Origin: Phytopythium helicoides
Taxonomy: Eukaryota; Oomycota; Peronosporomycetes; Pythiales; Pythiaceae
NCBI GenBank assembly: GCA_024867545.1
Contig: JANFNE010000030.1
Span: forward strand, 124,001-188,000
Reading direction: 5' to 3'
DNA: 64,000 bases
Part shown: positions 20,800-32,149 of the stretch, one piece after another
How positions within the stretch are numbered: position 1 is the stretch's first letter
How the letters are laid out: each line of letters opens with the position of its first letter
The notes under the pieces: generated by a model
Seen by the model: only the letters and a program-made list of their open reading frames with translations
The model's database searches: none
Told to the model about the DNA's origin: nothing
Program-made: the position numbers and the translations under genes

Positions 20800-23700
20800 G
20801 TTGAGTGCCGCTTCTTGCTTCGGCGGGCAGTGCTGCTGCTCGCCACTCGCTCTCGACGCTTCTTTCCTCCTTGGCGTTCTACCGCAAATGCCGCTCGTCG
20901 GCCCAAGAGAAGCGCAAGGGGAGCCCAGGCAAGGCTGACCACACGGCGTGCGAGGGGGAGGCTGGCGAACGAGAGAGGGCTAGGGCGCGGCTAGGGGGGG
21001 CGGAACGCGCCGCTCATTGGCGGAAACGCAGCTACTCGCGCTCGGATTCGCTCGCACTGGAGGGAGTCAGTTGCGCTCGTCTTCGGACCGTCTGCCTCGC
21101 CACCCGATCAACTTGCGTTTTGTATGCTCGCGCGACAGGGGTCAGCGAATAAGCGACAGGGACGCATAAAAATGGATCCATTTCCAGCGTAACCGCACTG
21201 GAAAAAAAACGAGGCGCCACTTGTACTGTACACTGTGCCGTACACCCGCGGAGCTCCTTGGACTTGCCACGGGAGTGGATTGCTCCGCGACCCGCTGGGC
21301 GTCAGCATGCGCAGGCAAGCTCCGCTTTGATGCCTCGTCGTTGAGGGGTGCAGGATGAGAACGACAGCTCTGCGGTCGTAAACGCAGTGGCTGCCTGCCC
21401 TTGATGATCCATTGTGATATTTCGCTTGCCGTTTTGCCCCACCTCCAGCCAAATCTTCCGCCAGATTCACGGGATTTGATTGGCCACGATAAATAAAGAG
21501 ATCCATTTGAGCCAATCGCCCCGCTCCAGTTGCCATTTCGGGTGCATAACGGCATGAAACGACCTCCTCCATGAGCGCTCCCAGAACGAGTCGCACCGCA
21601 CATACAGTAGCTTTGCCTGCACAAGAGCTCACCGCAACAGCACCCTTGCTGCTACACCAAGCGCAGCAGCGCCGTCGACGAGCGCTGCACCCGCACAGCC
21701 TTGTGGTCGAACCTTCCAGGCTGTTTTCTGTGAGATCGAGGAATCCCTGTTAAAACAAATATCTCGCATAAAGGGTTCCACTCCAAAATATCTGATTACA
21801 CAGGATACGTCGGAATTTTTGCCAAAAAGATCCAGTTCTATACGATTCACTATGCGAGACTCAAGTTGAAGTGGTGTTCTGGTGATCTATCGACACAAAT
21901 AGGTACGCAAGCACAACTTTGGAATGGATGCTCCACTTGCCACAACGGTTAGTTCTCCTCCCAGCAACTGCCTGTCGTGCGCCAAAACCGTCCTGCACCT
22001 CTGTTCTGATCCTAAGATATGCTGTTCTAGAGAATGATCGTTTCAAGTAGTTTTTTCGTCTGTTTGATAGTGAGAACGCAAGTCTACGAGAATAAACCAA
22101 TCGAATCTATAGTTTTCTAACCTCTAGCAGTCTCTTGCCAAACTCCACATGTACTTCTTACTAACATTGCAGCGCTGTACACATCCAAGCACCATAAACT
22201 ACTATTCCTAGTCCGAATATAGATTAGTTGACTATTTTATACAGCTATGAACCTGAAGTCATAGAGGAGAGACATATATACACAAATGAGTTGCTCTCAA
22301 TCCAACTTGAATGAAACAAACGGATGCTGGTGCATGACCACGTCAGGGTAATTGGCAACCAGCTTGCTAGCACGACAAATACTAAACATTTGTGGTGGTC
22401 TCTACTACTCAACACCCAAGTAAGCACTCAAATGAGCAAATCAGTTCCGGATGGAATTGTTGCAGTCCAGGAGGTTAATTCCAAATGCATGCTATGCAGT
22501 CACATTAAGCGCTATGGCAAATTGATCCTCTCAAATTAGACATTGATCTCTGGCTACAACAAGCACAAGAAGCATATGCAACTCCATAGATTTAAATGCG
22601 ATTTAATGAGCTCGAACAAGACGAATACACAATCAAGAACTATAGATCCAGGTGGCGTGACTGATAGCTCTAGAAAATTTGTTAGTCTCAAGGCATAGGG
22701 CTGCTGTCCGCATTGGCACAAGGTCGTATATTCGTTTGCCTTTACGATTACAGCTAGCAATGAAATCCTTCTGGATAATAATGAGTATAGATGATGGTTT
22801 ATACACGAGAGATTAGTGTTTGCAAACAGTTGTGATTGAACCATTTTGTGATTCCAATCGTTCAAATCAGTGTCTACTTTGTAGAGGTGTTAGTTTGTTA
22901 TTTGTTATTCATATTCTCCACTGTTACTCAGGACCTTCATCATTATACGGCATCCAAGCTACCCCGCTACTCGTCAACCATTGATAGGTGTGATAGAAAG
23001 TATGTCGAGGCATTGCTGTACAGTGATGTAACCTAGCTCTTTTGCATCCCTTAGATATGATCCGTTCCGAACCGGTTTCATTTGCTCCCAGGTGTTGCCA
23101 AAAAACTGTAACAAAAAAACTGTAATATGTACTCATTCTGTTCGAGGAAAGCACGCATGTGCACTGTCTCGTTGAAATCGATCGAAATCTTGCAACTGTT
23201 GACGACGACGACAGCTTTAAGCGAATGGCTAAGAAGCTGCTATAGCTTGTCGCTGAGCGATCTCAAGGCAGTCATTTGTCGGCTATTCTTAAGTATCTCA
23301 CGTCTACACCTTCTTCAGCTACTCTTCAGGGAGGATGCTGGCTGAAGTCTCCACGTTGGGAGCACGTTGAAAAGAGGAAACTTTACCTCCTTGCCCCTTT
23401 TTCACTGAACCACCGTCTTATAGAGCTTATCACCTCCTCAACAAATTCATCGTCTGGTAAAATGGATTTGGGCAGAATACTGGATCCTCCTGAGCAGGAG
23501 TGCCAGTACGAGCGACTGCAGTACTAGTAGGATCAATGACGGGGAGGGCCGCAATGCCATCCAGGATTCTCTTCTCAGTGTTGATAACAAGAGGCTAGAA
23601 TGAGCATGGTCTGAAGCAAACCTCACACGTAGCACTAGCCAGTGCACAACATCGTTGTTTTAGTTATCGTTTGGTTAGTTTATTTGGCCTCCCTACCTTC

Positions 23701-24534
23701 CTTACTTTGTTAATTATACTGTGTAGACCGAGACCGAAAGCAAAACGAGGGCCAATTACTTAGCTGCTGATGGCACTACTGTTTATTGTTGGTCCAAAAC
23801 TAAACGTTGCGAGCCAAAATACTACACATAATATAGGATTTTCTGCTGTGTGCGGTGCCTGCCCGCGCTAAACGATGAGCATTCGAGACAGAGAAACGCA
23901 TTGAGCTCCATTTGCTTGCTCGGTTTAACTAACATCGATCAATCAAGTGGGGATTATCGCATGCCTGAGATCTACATTGAAGTTGCCTTCAGGCTGCAGC
24001 GCCACGAGGTGAGGCGGGACCGCAGGTTCATGCAATTGCATAGGTTAGCCGGTCGCCAAGCACCAGCGTCGGTTCTGAGCAAGCAAAGCGCCACCTTCAG
24101 CGACACAAAGACGTCGCCGCGCTAAGGATCCGTCACTCATCCGGGTGGATACCCAAATTCACTTGAAAAATGTATGAGTATGCGACACTGAGTTAATTTT
24201 GGCCCGCGACTGCAAAGACACGCGGCGCGCCTTGTCAGCAGGTGGCAAGTCCAGGTGAACTGTTGTGTCTTGTGTTGTTGCTCGCCCTCCAGTCCGATCG
24301 CCAGCGCGACAGCATCGCCAGCCACTCATCCTCGTGTTCCAGTGGGCTGTCGGTCGGTCGGTCGGTCGGTCGGTCGTTTCTCTTGGAGAAAGTATGCTTT
24401 GTCAATGTAGGCAGCACGCGTCCCGCTAAGTTTGTAAAGTTCGAAGCTACAGCAATCGTGAGTCGCCTCACGCACCTAAAGATCCAAAGGGGCAAAGCTT
24501 CTCTTCTCCCTCTTCAACCTATCGGATCTGCCTC
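20800..24534. other. Gene-poor, AT-richer intergenic island
   Basis: This 3.7-kb stretch has no open frame with a recognisable domain on either strand. The first 800 bp look like promoter DNA of the zinc-finger gene (TGATTGG at 21477, GCCAATC near 21507). From about 21720 to 24150 the sequence is visibly more AT-rich than its surroundings and has only short open frames. It may be decayed mobile DNA, but I see no terminal repeats or intact transposase motif. Confidence 0.5.
24351..24376. repeat. (CGGT)n microsatellite
   Basis: Six and a half perfect CGGT units lie about 160 bp upstream of the transporter ATG. Confidence 0.9.
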
Positions 24535-26403
24535 ATGAGCGACCTGGCCGTCGACATGACGGAGCGGTTGCTGCCCGCCGCACCGGCCGTCGTGCGCCCC
24601 ACGCCTAGCGATGGACAGACGCGCAGCCTCGTGGTCTCGGCGTGGCTCGTGGCGCTCTCGTCCTTCATGTGGGGCTACGGCGGTGCGGTGCTCAACGTGT
24701 GCATCGTGCCGAACGCCGTCGGGTCGCTCGTGAGCGACATCAACCTGTCGACGGCCGAGCAGGAGACCGCCACGGCGCTGGTGGTGATCGGCGCCATGGT
24801 CTCAGCTGTGACCACGGGCGGCGTGGGCGACCGCATCGGACTCAAGAAGACCATCCTGCTCAACAACGCCTTCTTCGTGGCTGGCGGCGTCATCTGCGCG
24901 CTCGCCATCACCAAGCGCGCCATCTTCATCGGCCGCACGCTCATCGGGTACGGCTCCACTGCTAACTATAGTTGAGGTGAGAGGGGACTGACAGATGGCG
25001 CGCAGGCTCGCGTCGGGGATCGTGACCAACACGGTGCCGATCCTGCTCAATGAGATCTCGCCCGTGCGCGCGAGGGGACAGATCACGTCACTGCACCAGC
25101 TCAGTCTGACGATCGGCAACCTGTTCACGGGTCTGCTGGGCTACTACTTTGTTACGCAAGTGCCCTCGGGCTGGCGGTGGCTCAACGCGTTCATGATCGT
25201 ACCTCCGCTGCTGCAATGCGCGGCGATGGCGTGGATCCCCGAGAGTCCGTGGTGGCTCATGAAGCACCACGGACGCGAGGAGGTAGGCACCTACGCTGTA
25301 ATGTTTGTGCACGTCTGTGGTGGTTCTCATGGTGTTATGCGGTTGCAGACGCTCAAGGTGCTTCGGTACTTGCGCGATGCATCGCAAAAAGGTGGTGTGG
25401 ACGAAGAAATGCAGGACATTGCGCGCGTTATGGAGCATCGCGGGCACGTGAAGCAAGTTACGTGGTCCCACTTGCTTGCGCACAAGCAGATTATCGTCAT
25501 GGGTTCTATCCTCGTCTTCTTCCAAGCGTACGTTGCGTGCTGCAAAGATCCCACGCCAAGATGATGACACTCACCTCTTCGTCACGTGCACAGGATGACC
25601 GGAATCAACACTGTGATGCTATACTCAGCTAAGATTTTCCACTTTGCTGGCGTGACCGACCCGTTTCTCGCAACTACTATCGTGGGCATTGTCAACGTGG
25701 GTGTTACAATCATCTCCGTCAAACTTGTGGACTCGTATGGCCGCCGCCCCCTGCTACTTCTTGGAACGGCAGTCATGATTGTAGCACTACTGGTGCTGAG
25801 CTGGTCGCTACTTTACTTGAACACTCGACTGGAGACCCAAGGTGCAGTTGCTGTTGTCTCTGTGCTCTTCTTCGTTGCAGGCTTTGCTGTGGGCCTTGGA
25901 GCCGTAGTCTGGTATGTTCGAATGTTGTATCCATTAAACTCGAGGTTGTTGCTAATGCCAACGCCGATCTGCGATGCTAGGGTCATCCTTGGCGACATCA
26001 CTCCGGTTCATATCCGCACCCGCGCGTTTTCGTTCTACATGGGCGTGAGCTACATTTGCAACATTGTAATTGCTGTCGGTACACTATCCGCTATCAGCTA
26101 TCTTGGACGTGGAACGAACCGAGAGAAGAACGGAATCGCAAAGCTCTACTTGATTCTCAGGTAGGTCTTTTGCAGAGTCCTTATTTTGCCAGGAAAGACC
26201 TGACAACGGTACTAATGCTGCGATCAATGATCAGTGGCGTCGCGATTCTGGCACTCGCCTACATATTTAGTAGTGTCGAGGAGACCTCGCATATCAAGAC
26301 TGCGCCGTCCAAATCTCGTGGATCTGATGAAGAGAACGGCTTGTTGCGAGAGGATCGCAGCGATAGCAATTCCGACTTTCGTGCGGAGGTAACTGAACTT
26401 TGA
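24535..26403 (+). CDS. MFS sugar-type transporter (SP family)
   Basis: Six exons (24535-24947, 25006-25282, 25349-25527, 25594-25911, 25981-26160, 26235-26403) join in phase to 511 residues without a frame error. Introns are 58-74 nt. Family marks are GDRIGLKKTI after TM2 and the TM4-5 region (GRTLIGGLASGIVTNTVPI). Also present are LNEISPVRARG, PESPWWL, the TM7 block GINTVMLYSAKIF and VDSYGRRPLLL. About 12 membrane segments are visible. It belongs with the glucose/inositol (SLC2-like) porters; substrate and direction cannot be read. The first intron uses the acceptor ending at 25005, because the earlier CAG at 24994 breaks the frame. The C-terminus is hydrophilic with EENGLL. Confidence 0.85.
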
Positions 26404-27108
26404 GCTTTCGTAGAACCCAACGAGCCCACAACATGTAGACGCATTCCTAAGTCACGATCACAGTACGGCACTTTCATAGCGCTTGCGTAAAGTCTAGTGA
26501 AATAAAGCTTGTTTGACCATACTCGACTCGACTCATTCGATGCAATTTGAGATGAATCCTTATTGCTACGCCACCATGTTGAAACGGGCGGCAACAAAGA
26601 AGAGGTATTTTGTGCAAATTGAAGCTCCCAAGTATATTCTTCCACCGCGTCTGTGAGATCTCACCACTAGGGACGATTTCACTGCGGAGCAATTGTCTGC
26701 GCAGCTTGAGCGAGCTCATGGATTGCTTTTGCTACCGACACCAGGCGCTCGCTGTGGTCGTGTGGCGTGAGGGAGCTGGTGAGCTGGTCGATTTTCTGAA
26801 TTAAGTGCGTGCAAACACCACCGCAGACAGCACATGCATTAGATCACATCTTACCCCACGCATACAGCTCCGAGGGATATTGCTCGGAGACATCTAAAGT
26901 CGGTGGCAAATGCTGCTACCGACAGCACGATAAACATCCATAGCGGCAGTCCCAGCTCAAAAGAAGTGCGGGTGCTCCACCTGATAGAGTGCAGCCAGTG
27001 TCTGGCGACGAGCAGCGCTGACTGCCGAGTCTTCAACTACACGCTCTGCTGCAACGTCCTCGCTTTTCCGCTTGGCTGGTCCTGCGGATACACGTGGATC
27101 AATCAAAA
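26404..27108. other. Convergent intergenic spacer
   Basis: These 705 bp lie between the stops of the plus-strand transporter and the minus-strand zinc-ribbon gene. Only short shadow frames occur, and no repeat or RNA gene is seen. Confidence 0.45.
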
Positions 27109-27843
27109 TCAGGAACAGGCAACCACGACCAGCTTCCTTCGGGCACCTGTACCACTGGAGGTTGCTGCCGCGCGACGAGCCTGCGCTTGCTCCAGCTCCT
27201 GCATCTCACGAGCGCGCTTGGCCTCCTCTTCAAGGCGAAACTGTTGCGCGATACGTCGTTTGCGCTCCTCTTCCTCCTGCTCCTCGCGCTCCTGCTGCTC
27301 CTGTTGCTCCTTGCTCTTCTTGGCCTCTTCCTCCTCCTTCTGCTTCTTGGCTTCCTCCTCGGTCAGGTAGTACTGCTCGCAGCTGACGCAGTACGTCTGT
27401 GGAGCACAGCAGCGTGCAAAGTAGGCAGCGTATTAGTCCAAGCAGTCGCCAAGCATCGGATTGCTTCCCAATGTCTGCCGCTGTCGACGCACCCTGCCCT
27501 GCTTGCTGCGCACGAGCGGCGTGTAGCACTCCTCCATGGGGCACGTCACGCCCAGTAGCGTCCACCCCTATTGTCACAGCAAGTTGAAGTGCACGCGCTC
27601 AGCGGGAAGCCAGACACTCCCAAGCGCAGCTAGCGACCGACCCACCTGCAGCATCTTCTGGCCCAGCAGGTTGCTCGTGTCATCGCGCTTCTTGTACTTG
27701 GCCTCCGCCGCCTCCTGAGCCGCCAACAGCACCACAACCAGCCAGTGAAGTGTTAGAGGCGCATGTCCACCGGAAGTGTGGCGGCTGCCAGACCCGCCAA
27801 GCGCCCGCATCGACGGCCAACGCACCGGATCCATGGTCGCCAT
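27109..27843 (-). CDS. ZNRD2/Sjogren-autoantigen-1-type zinc-ribbon protein
   Basis: Four exons (27843-27826, 27714-27646, 27567-27493, 27396-27109) give 149 residues in perfect phase. Exon 1 is only six codons long (MATMDP). The conserved core spans exon junctions: LLGQKMLQ, GWTLLGVTCPMEECYTPL, VRSKQGR, then TYCVSCEQYYL. It shows a Cys pair C-x4-C and a second pair C-x2-C that form the zinc ribbon of the SSSCA1/ZNRD2 family. The C-terminal half is a long charged helix (EEEAKKQKEEEEAKKSKEQQ and onward), probably a coiled coil. Family roles are poorly known, with links to the centromere and mitosis reported in animals. It is head-to-head with RNase H2 subunit C, 194 bp apart. Confidence 0.8.
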
Positions 27844-28037
27844 CCAAGCCCGCTGCTCTGATGGCAATGCTCACCAAGCCAATTTTAGTGCCATTTCGAT
27901 ACATTTATTTATAGAGGTTTTATCGCATAGTAAACGCCTCTTAGAAACATTCTAAACGATTTGCACCTATTTGATATATCGAATAATAGAGGCTTTGCGC
28001 TGCAGGCGGCGACTTTCCCGCACTCTCGTCCGCCAGC

Positions 28038-28862
28038 ATGAGCGACCAGGTGCGCGTGTGCCTCACGCGCTGCCCGCTGCCGCCGGCCGAGCCGCAGGTG
28101 CACTCGCTGCCGTGCCGCGTGCACCACGACGGGCCGGCGGCCATCAAGACGTTCTTCCACCCGTCGCCTGCGGCCGAGAGCGACGCCGAGGGCGAGCAGA
28201 GCGGCGCGCTGACCGCCGAGTTCCGCGGCATCCAGCTGCAGGGCGAGCGCGTGGATCTCCGGGCCATGGGGCTCAAGGGTGCGTCCAGGTGTCTGCAGTG
28301 AGTCTACGTGGGAGGATTACGGCGGCTGAGCCAGTTGCGCGGTGAACACGGCAGGGTTCGTGCTGGAGGACAGCGGGCTGACCCACGGCGAGGACGACGG
28401 CCGCATCTGGGAGGTCGAGCACCACTTCGACGAGATCGTGTGGTGGTACGTGGCGCGCTGTTCGGGCCCTGCTGGTTGCAGTTGCGGCGGCAGATCCCTC
28501 CCACTCGCGTGGCTGCTCGCGATGGCGTGAAGCCAAGCCGACGACCGATTCTGGATGCCTGGCCCCACCTCAGAGTGGCATGTCGAGTCGACTAACGCTC
28601 GGGTGCCGCCGGGATTGCTCCCGCTGCTGCAGGGACGTGCCGGGCCACTCGACGAGCGAGCTGCACCACCTGCCGACGACTTTGGCGCACTGGTCGGCGC
28701 TCTCGACTGCGGTGCGTATCCAGCGTTACCTTTGCGATAGCCCAACGGACCCATTGGGCTCATTGGGCCACTGCGAATCCACCGGGCATTGCATGTCGGT
28801 CGACATGCATGCACTCACGTCGTTTTACACGTTGGGATGCGCAGATGCACGGCGGCGCGTGA
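28038..28862 (+). CDS. RNASEH2C: Ribonuclease H2 subunit C
   Basis: Exons 28038-28278, 28355-28445, 28633-28711 and 28845-28862 give 142 residues in phase, the usual size for this subunit. Recognisable family segments are VHSLPCRVHHDGPAAIKTFF, FRGIQLQGERVDL and a GFVLEDSG strand. The C-terminal motif is VEHHFDEIVWWDVPG, where an intron splits the second tryptophan codon. The protein is a non-catalytic scaffold of the heterotrimeric RNase H2, which removes ribonucleotides from DNA. Introns are 76, 187 and 133 nt, longer than most here. The last exon (five codons plus stop) is the weakest part of the model. Confidence 0.72.
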
Positions 28863-29041
28863 CGGCGTCAGGCTCATCCGATCGCGTGCGTCATCGAGTT
28901 TTTGCGAATTGCGACCAGTCGAAATGGCGGCGCGCGGTTGTCGCAGCCGCAGGTATACAATCGCCAAGTGAACCCCTGATTTAAGGCCTTTTGCGAAACC
29001 TCCGAAATACTGCTAAAACGCCACGTGACTCGACTCGCGTC

Positions 29042-30742
29042 ATGCCGCGGGTTGAGCCGCCGCCGCGCTGGCGAGGCGTCCGCCATACTCGGCGCCAGTC
29101 ACTCGGCGTCTCCCCCTCCCTCGCTGACTGGCGGACGGCGCCAGGATCGCCTCGGCTGCGAGCGCCCGCCAGCTGGCTGGGTGTCTACCGCCGCCGCACT
29201 CCGCTTCCTGCGCCCATGGCCGCGCGCGTGTACGTGGCTCCGCGTGACGCCGCGCCGCTGGCTTCCGCGCTGGGCACTCGCCTCGACGCCGAGCCCATGC
29301 AGCCGCGCAGTGGGACGCGCCGCTCCTCCCGCGCCGCGTATCAGAGCCCAATGGACCGCGCGTGGGTCGCGGGCTGGGCCGCCAAGCTGCTCGTGCTGCC
29401 GCTGGTCGGCGCCAGCCTGTGCGGCGCGCTCACGCTCATGCTCGGCGTGCACTGGCTCGAGGCGCTGCGGCGCCAGGACGCGCGCTCGCTCTGGGCGCTG
29501 CTCTCGCTCTCGCCGACGCCGGCGGACGCGGACGACGACGGCGGACAGCGCCACCCGCCGGCGCGCTCGCCGTCCTCGAGACCCATCAAGCGGCAGCGAT
29601 CCGACCCCGCAGACCCTTCCGGGGGCGACAATGACGACGAGGCGCTCGTGCCGCGCCAGACCAAGCCGAGCAGCCCGCTTACGGGCATGGAGGCGCGACT
29701 GGTTGCCCGGACACGGGCAAGAAGACCCGCAAGCGACGGAGAAGAGTGTTCATTTGGGATCTGGACGAGACGCTCGTGCTGTTCGCGTCGCTGTACACAG
29801 GGCTCGTTCGCGCAGACCCACGGCAAGGAGGTGGCGCCAGGCGTCGCACTCGGCGAGCAGATGATGACTTTCCTGCTCGCGATGCTTGAGCGTCACTTTT
29901 TCTTCAACGACCTGCACGATGCCGACGTAGACCACATTGACTGTGCTGAAGGAGACCGCTGCGCGAACTGTCGTCGTCTACGCTCGGCGTCGTCCGCGTC
30001 GTCCGCGTCGTCGCTGAGCAGCCCGACTTTTGCCAGTGTGGCTGCAGAAAATGAGCTCAAGGCGCGGTATCACCGCATTCGCGAGATTTACGAGCAGCGG
30101 GGGCACGTCGACTTCCTCCACGACGATCAGAGCGAGTGGTTCGCTGTCCGTGCTGCCCTCGTTCAAGCGATCGACTCTTTTTCGACCGGGTGGCTTCAGG
30201 AGGCGCGCCACGTGCTGTCCTTGATTGAATTGTCGAGCACATGCAAAGCAGAATCCTCCCACCGCTTTGGTGATTTTGGAAGCTCTTCAACTCTGAGTGT
30301 AGGCGAGGACGAAGACGACCAAGCTGAAGAGCCTATCCTTGAGCAAGAAGACGACGATGAAGAAGTAGAGGTGGAGAACATCAACGTACTCGTGACCAAC
30401 ACACAACTCGTGCCAGCGTTGTGCAAGTGCCTCGTGTACCAACTAGATGCATTTTTCCCTATCGGTCGAGTCTACAGCTCGGCCAAGGTGCACAAGTACC
30501 GGTGTTTCGAATCTATTGTTGCAAAGTACACGGCTGAGGCTGTAAATGAGGACGCAAGCGGCGACAGCGTCACGGCGGTCGAGTTTGTGGCAATTGGCGA
30601 CGGCCTAGAAGAGGAGCAGGTGAGCTTGGCGCTTGGCCTCGAGTTCCACAAGATCCGGTCGATCGTCGACCTCAAGCGCCTGCGCTACGACCTCAAACTT
30701 GTGGAAAGCTTTCCTGATGTTGTCGGTGCTTATGATCTGTGA
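29042..30742 (+). CDS. Eyes-absent (EYA) family HAD tyrosine phosphatase (frame broken)
   Basis: The catalytic domain starts with the HAD nucleophile motif VFIWDLDETLVLFASLYTG. It continues with SFAQTHGKEV and the FFNDLHDADVDHID block typical of EYA. The C-terminal half has NVLVTNTQLVPALCK (motif II threonine), YSSAKVHKYRCFE (motif III lysine) and EFVAIGDGLEEEQ (motif IV). Two single-base shifts, near 29705 and at about 29810 (an extra G), flank the nucleophile motif. An acidic insert (about 30300-30375) interrupts the domain. Unusually, residues 113-145 form a hydrophobic helix (KLLVLPLVGASLCGALTLML), which suggests membrane anchoring. EYA enzymes dephosphorylate H2A.X tyrosine in animals; the role here is unknown. 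The start could be the methionine at 29216. Confidence 0.82.
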   Translation: MPRVEPPPRWRGVRHTRRQSLGVSPSLADWRTAPGSPRLRAPASWLGVYRRRTPLPAPMAARVYVAPRDAAPLASALGTRLDAEPMQPRSGTRRSSRAAYQSPMDRAWVAGWAAKLLVLPLVGASLCGALTLMLGVHWLEALRRQDARSLWALLSLSPTPADADDDGGQRHPPARSPSSRPIKRQRSDPADPSGGDNDDEALVPRQTKPSSPLTGMEARLVARTRARRPASDGEECSFGIWTRRSCCSRRCTQGSFAQTHGKEVAPGVALGEQMMTFLLAMLERHFFFNDLHDADVDHIDCAEGDRCANCRRLRSASSASSASSLSSPTFASVAAENELKARYHRIREIYEQRGHVDFLHDDQSEWFAVRAALVQAIDSFSTGWLQEARHVLSLIELSSTCKAESSHRFGDFGSSSTLSVGEDEDDQAEEPILEQEDDDEEVEVENINVLVTNTQLVPALCKCLVYQLDAFFPIGRVYSSAKVHKYRCFESIVAKYTAEAVNEDASGDSVTAVEFVAIGDGLEEEQVSLALGLEFHKIRSIVDLKRLRYDLKLVESFPDVVGAYDL

Positions 30743-30830
30743 GGTGAGGTTGCAAGCAACACCAACAAAAAATCGACTATTTATTAGAGTTTGCTCGTGT
30801 GTTGGTTCGCATTGGTGCTGTTGCTATCTT

Positions 30831-31957
30831 TCACTCGATGACACCACAGTCAGCTATGATACAAGGAACACACGGCCTTTCGCCTTGCGTGTCGAGATTC
30901 CCGATTGCCACGATTGCCCGGAGACCACAGATTACGCGACCGAAAGCAACTGCAAACAGCCCGCCCAGTCAGTGTCCGTGTCAGGCAGGTTGAAGTGCGT
31001 TCAAGGATTGGTTTTCCTCACCTTTACGTCGGTCGAGCCACGGTTGGGAGCTAGAGTGATGAAGAACTGCGATGCGTTCGTGTGAGGTCCGTCACTTGCC
31101 ATGGACTGTGTTGTTCCCGTGCAACAGATTAGTCAGGACTAGGAGCAGGTAAACAGTCAACTCTAAGAAGCCATACCACTATGCCGCTCGCGTTGTGGGA
31201 AATCGCAAAGCTTTCGTCTGAAAACTCGCCGCCATAGAGTGAGAGACTTGAGCCGTCTCCACCGCCACGTCCAGTGACATCGCCGGATTGTATCCACCCG
31301 CCTTTCACCACGCGATGCACTGGCACCCCGGTGTACCCGACCAAAGCTTCTCCTGTGTCTCCATTATCGACCGGAATTTGGCCTTGACAAAATGCCAAAA
31401 AGTTGTCGCACGTACGAGGGCAGACGTCATGGTAGAGCTCGATCTCAACGCGTGGCAGTGCAACGCCATCGATCGTGAAAACGAGGAACGCAAACGGCCG
31501 CCCAGACATGTGGCGGTAGCGAAAGAGTGCTTCTTTCACAGCCTGCATCTGCTCGCTCATCAAGCTTTTCTTCTGCTGAAGCTAGCTGCTCCTCACTCAG
31601 ATCTGCTGTGCTCGAGACCGCCGCTCCAAACGCCGCCGCAGCCAACATTTGAACTCCTGAAAGTTGCGTCTTGGTGCCCGCGAACTCAAGCAGCGCAGCC
31701 TCGCCATCCAGGAATCCGCGATTTCCATTTATGAGAACAAATGGACTCGCATCGCGGCGCAAGTGGGAGATTGCCGACCGAGGGATCGCGTACACGTGGG
31801 CGTCCAGAAACCCAAAGTAGTCCGTCTCGGTCAGCATCGTGAGCTTGGGCAAGATCGCAGGGTGTAGCACCGACAACTCCTGCAGCAACAACGCCATCCG
31901 GTGGAACGCAACGTCATGCAACGCACCCACGAGCTCGCACACGACCGCCGTCGCCAT
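30831..31957 (-). CDS. PPIL6-like cyclophilin peptidyl-prolyl isomerase (frame broken)
   Basis: Exons are 31957-31177, 31105-31022 and 30949-30831, with introns of 71 and 72 nt. The first 130 residues form a non-cyclophilin N-terminal domain (HRMALLLQELSVLHPAILPK; TETDYFGFLDAHVY). The cyclophilin domain follows (FAFLVFTIDGVALPRVEIEL; CDNFLAFCQG; VHRVVKGGWIQSGDV). It ends with SMASDGPHTNASQFFITLAP and AFGRVICGLRAI. This two-part layout matches PPIL6. A shift near 31575 separates the two halves, and exon 3 is one base short of phase. The active-site stretch HRVVKGGWIQ has histidine-arginine as usual, and QFFITL is intact. It is convergent with EYA (88 bp between stops) and divergent from SLC17 (192 bp). 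Confidence 0.78.
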
Positions 31958-32149
31958 CGTTGCCAAGGCCGCAATTGCGCTCTTGAGGGTTGCTATTCAT
32001 GGTGACCAGCCCGGTATTAGTAATTTCTGAAACGTTCAGCTTCAACTACATTCTACACCCTATGATTGGCTCAAATATATCTAAAGGACTGTTTTGATTC
32101 GCTAAAAACTTGCAGCTTCCACGAGATCTCCACAAGACGACCTGCGAGA

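Noticed and set aside
22924..23154. 76-codon minus-strand frame ending YQWLTSSGVAWMPYNDEGPE, reminiscent of mobile-element protein
   Set aside because: It is too short, with no integrase, reverse transcriptase or transposase motif and no terminal repeats nearby.
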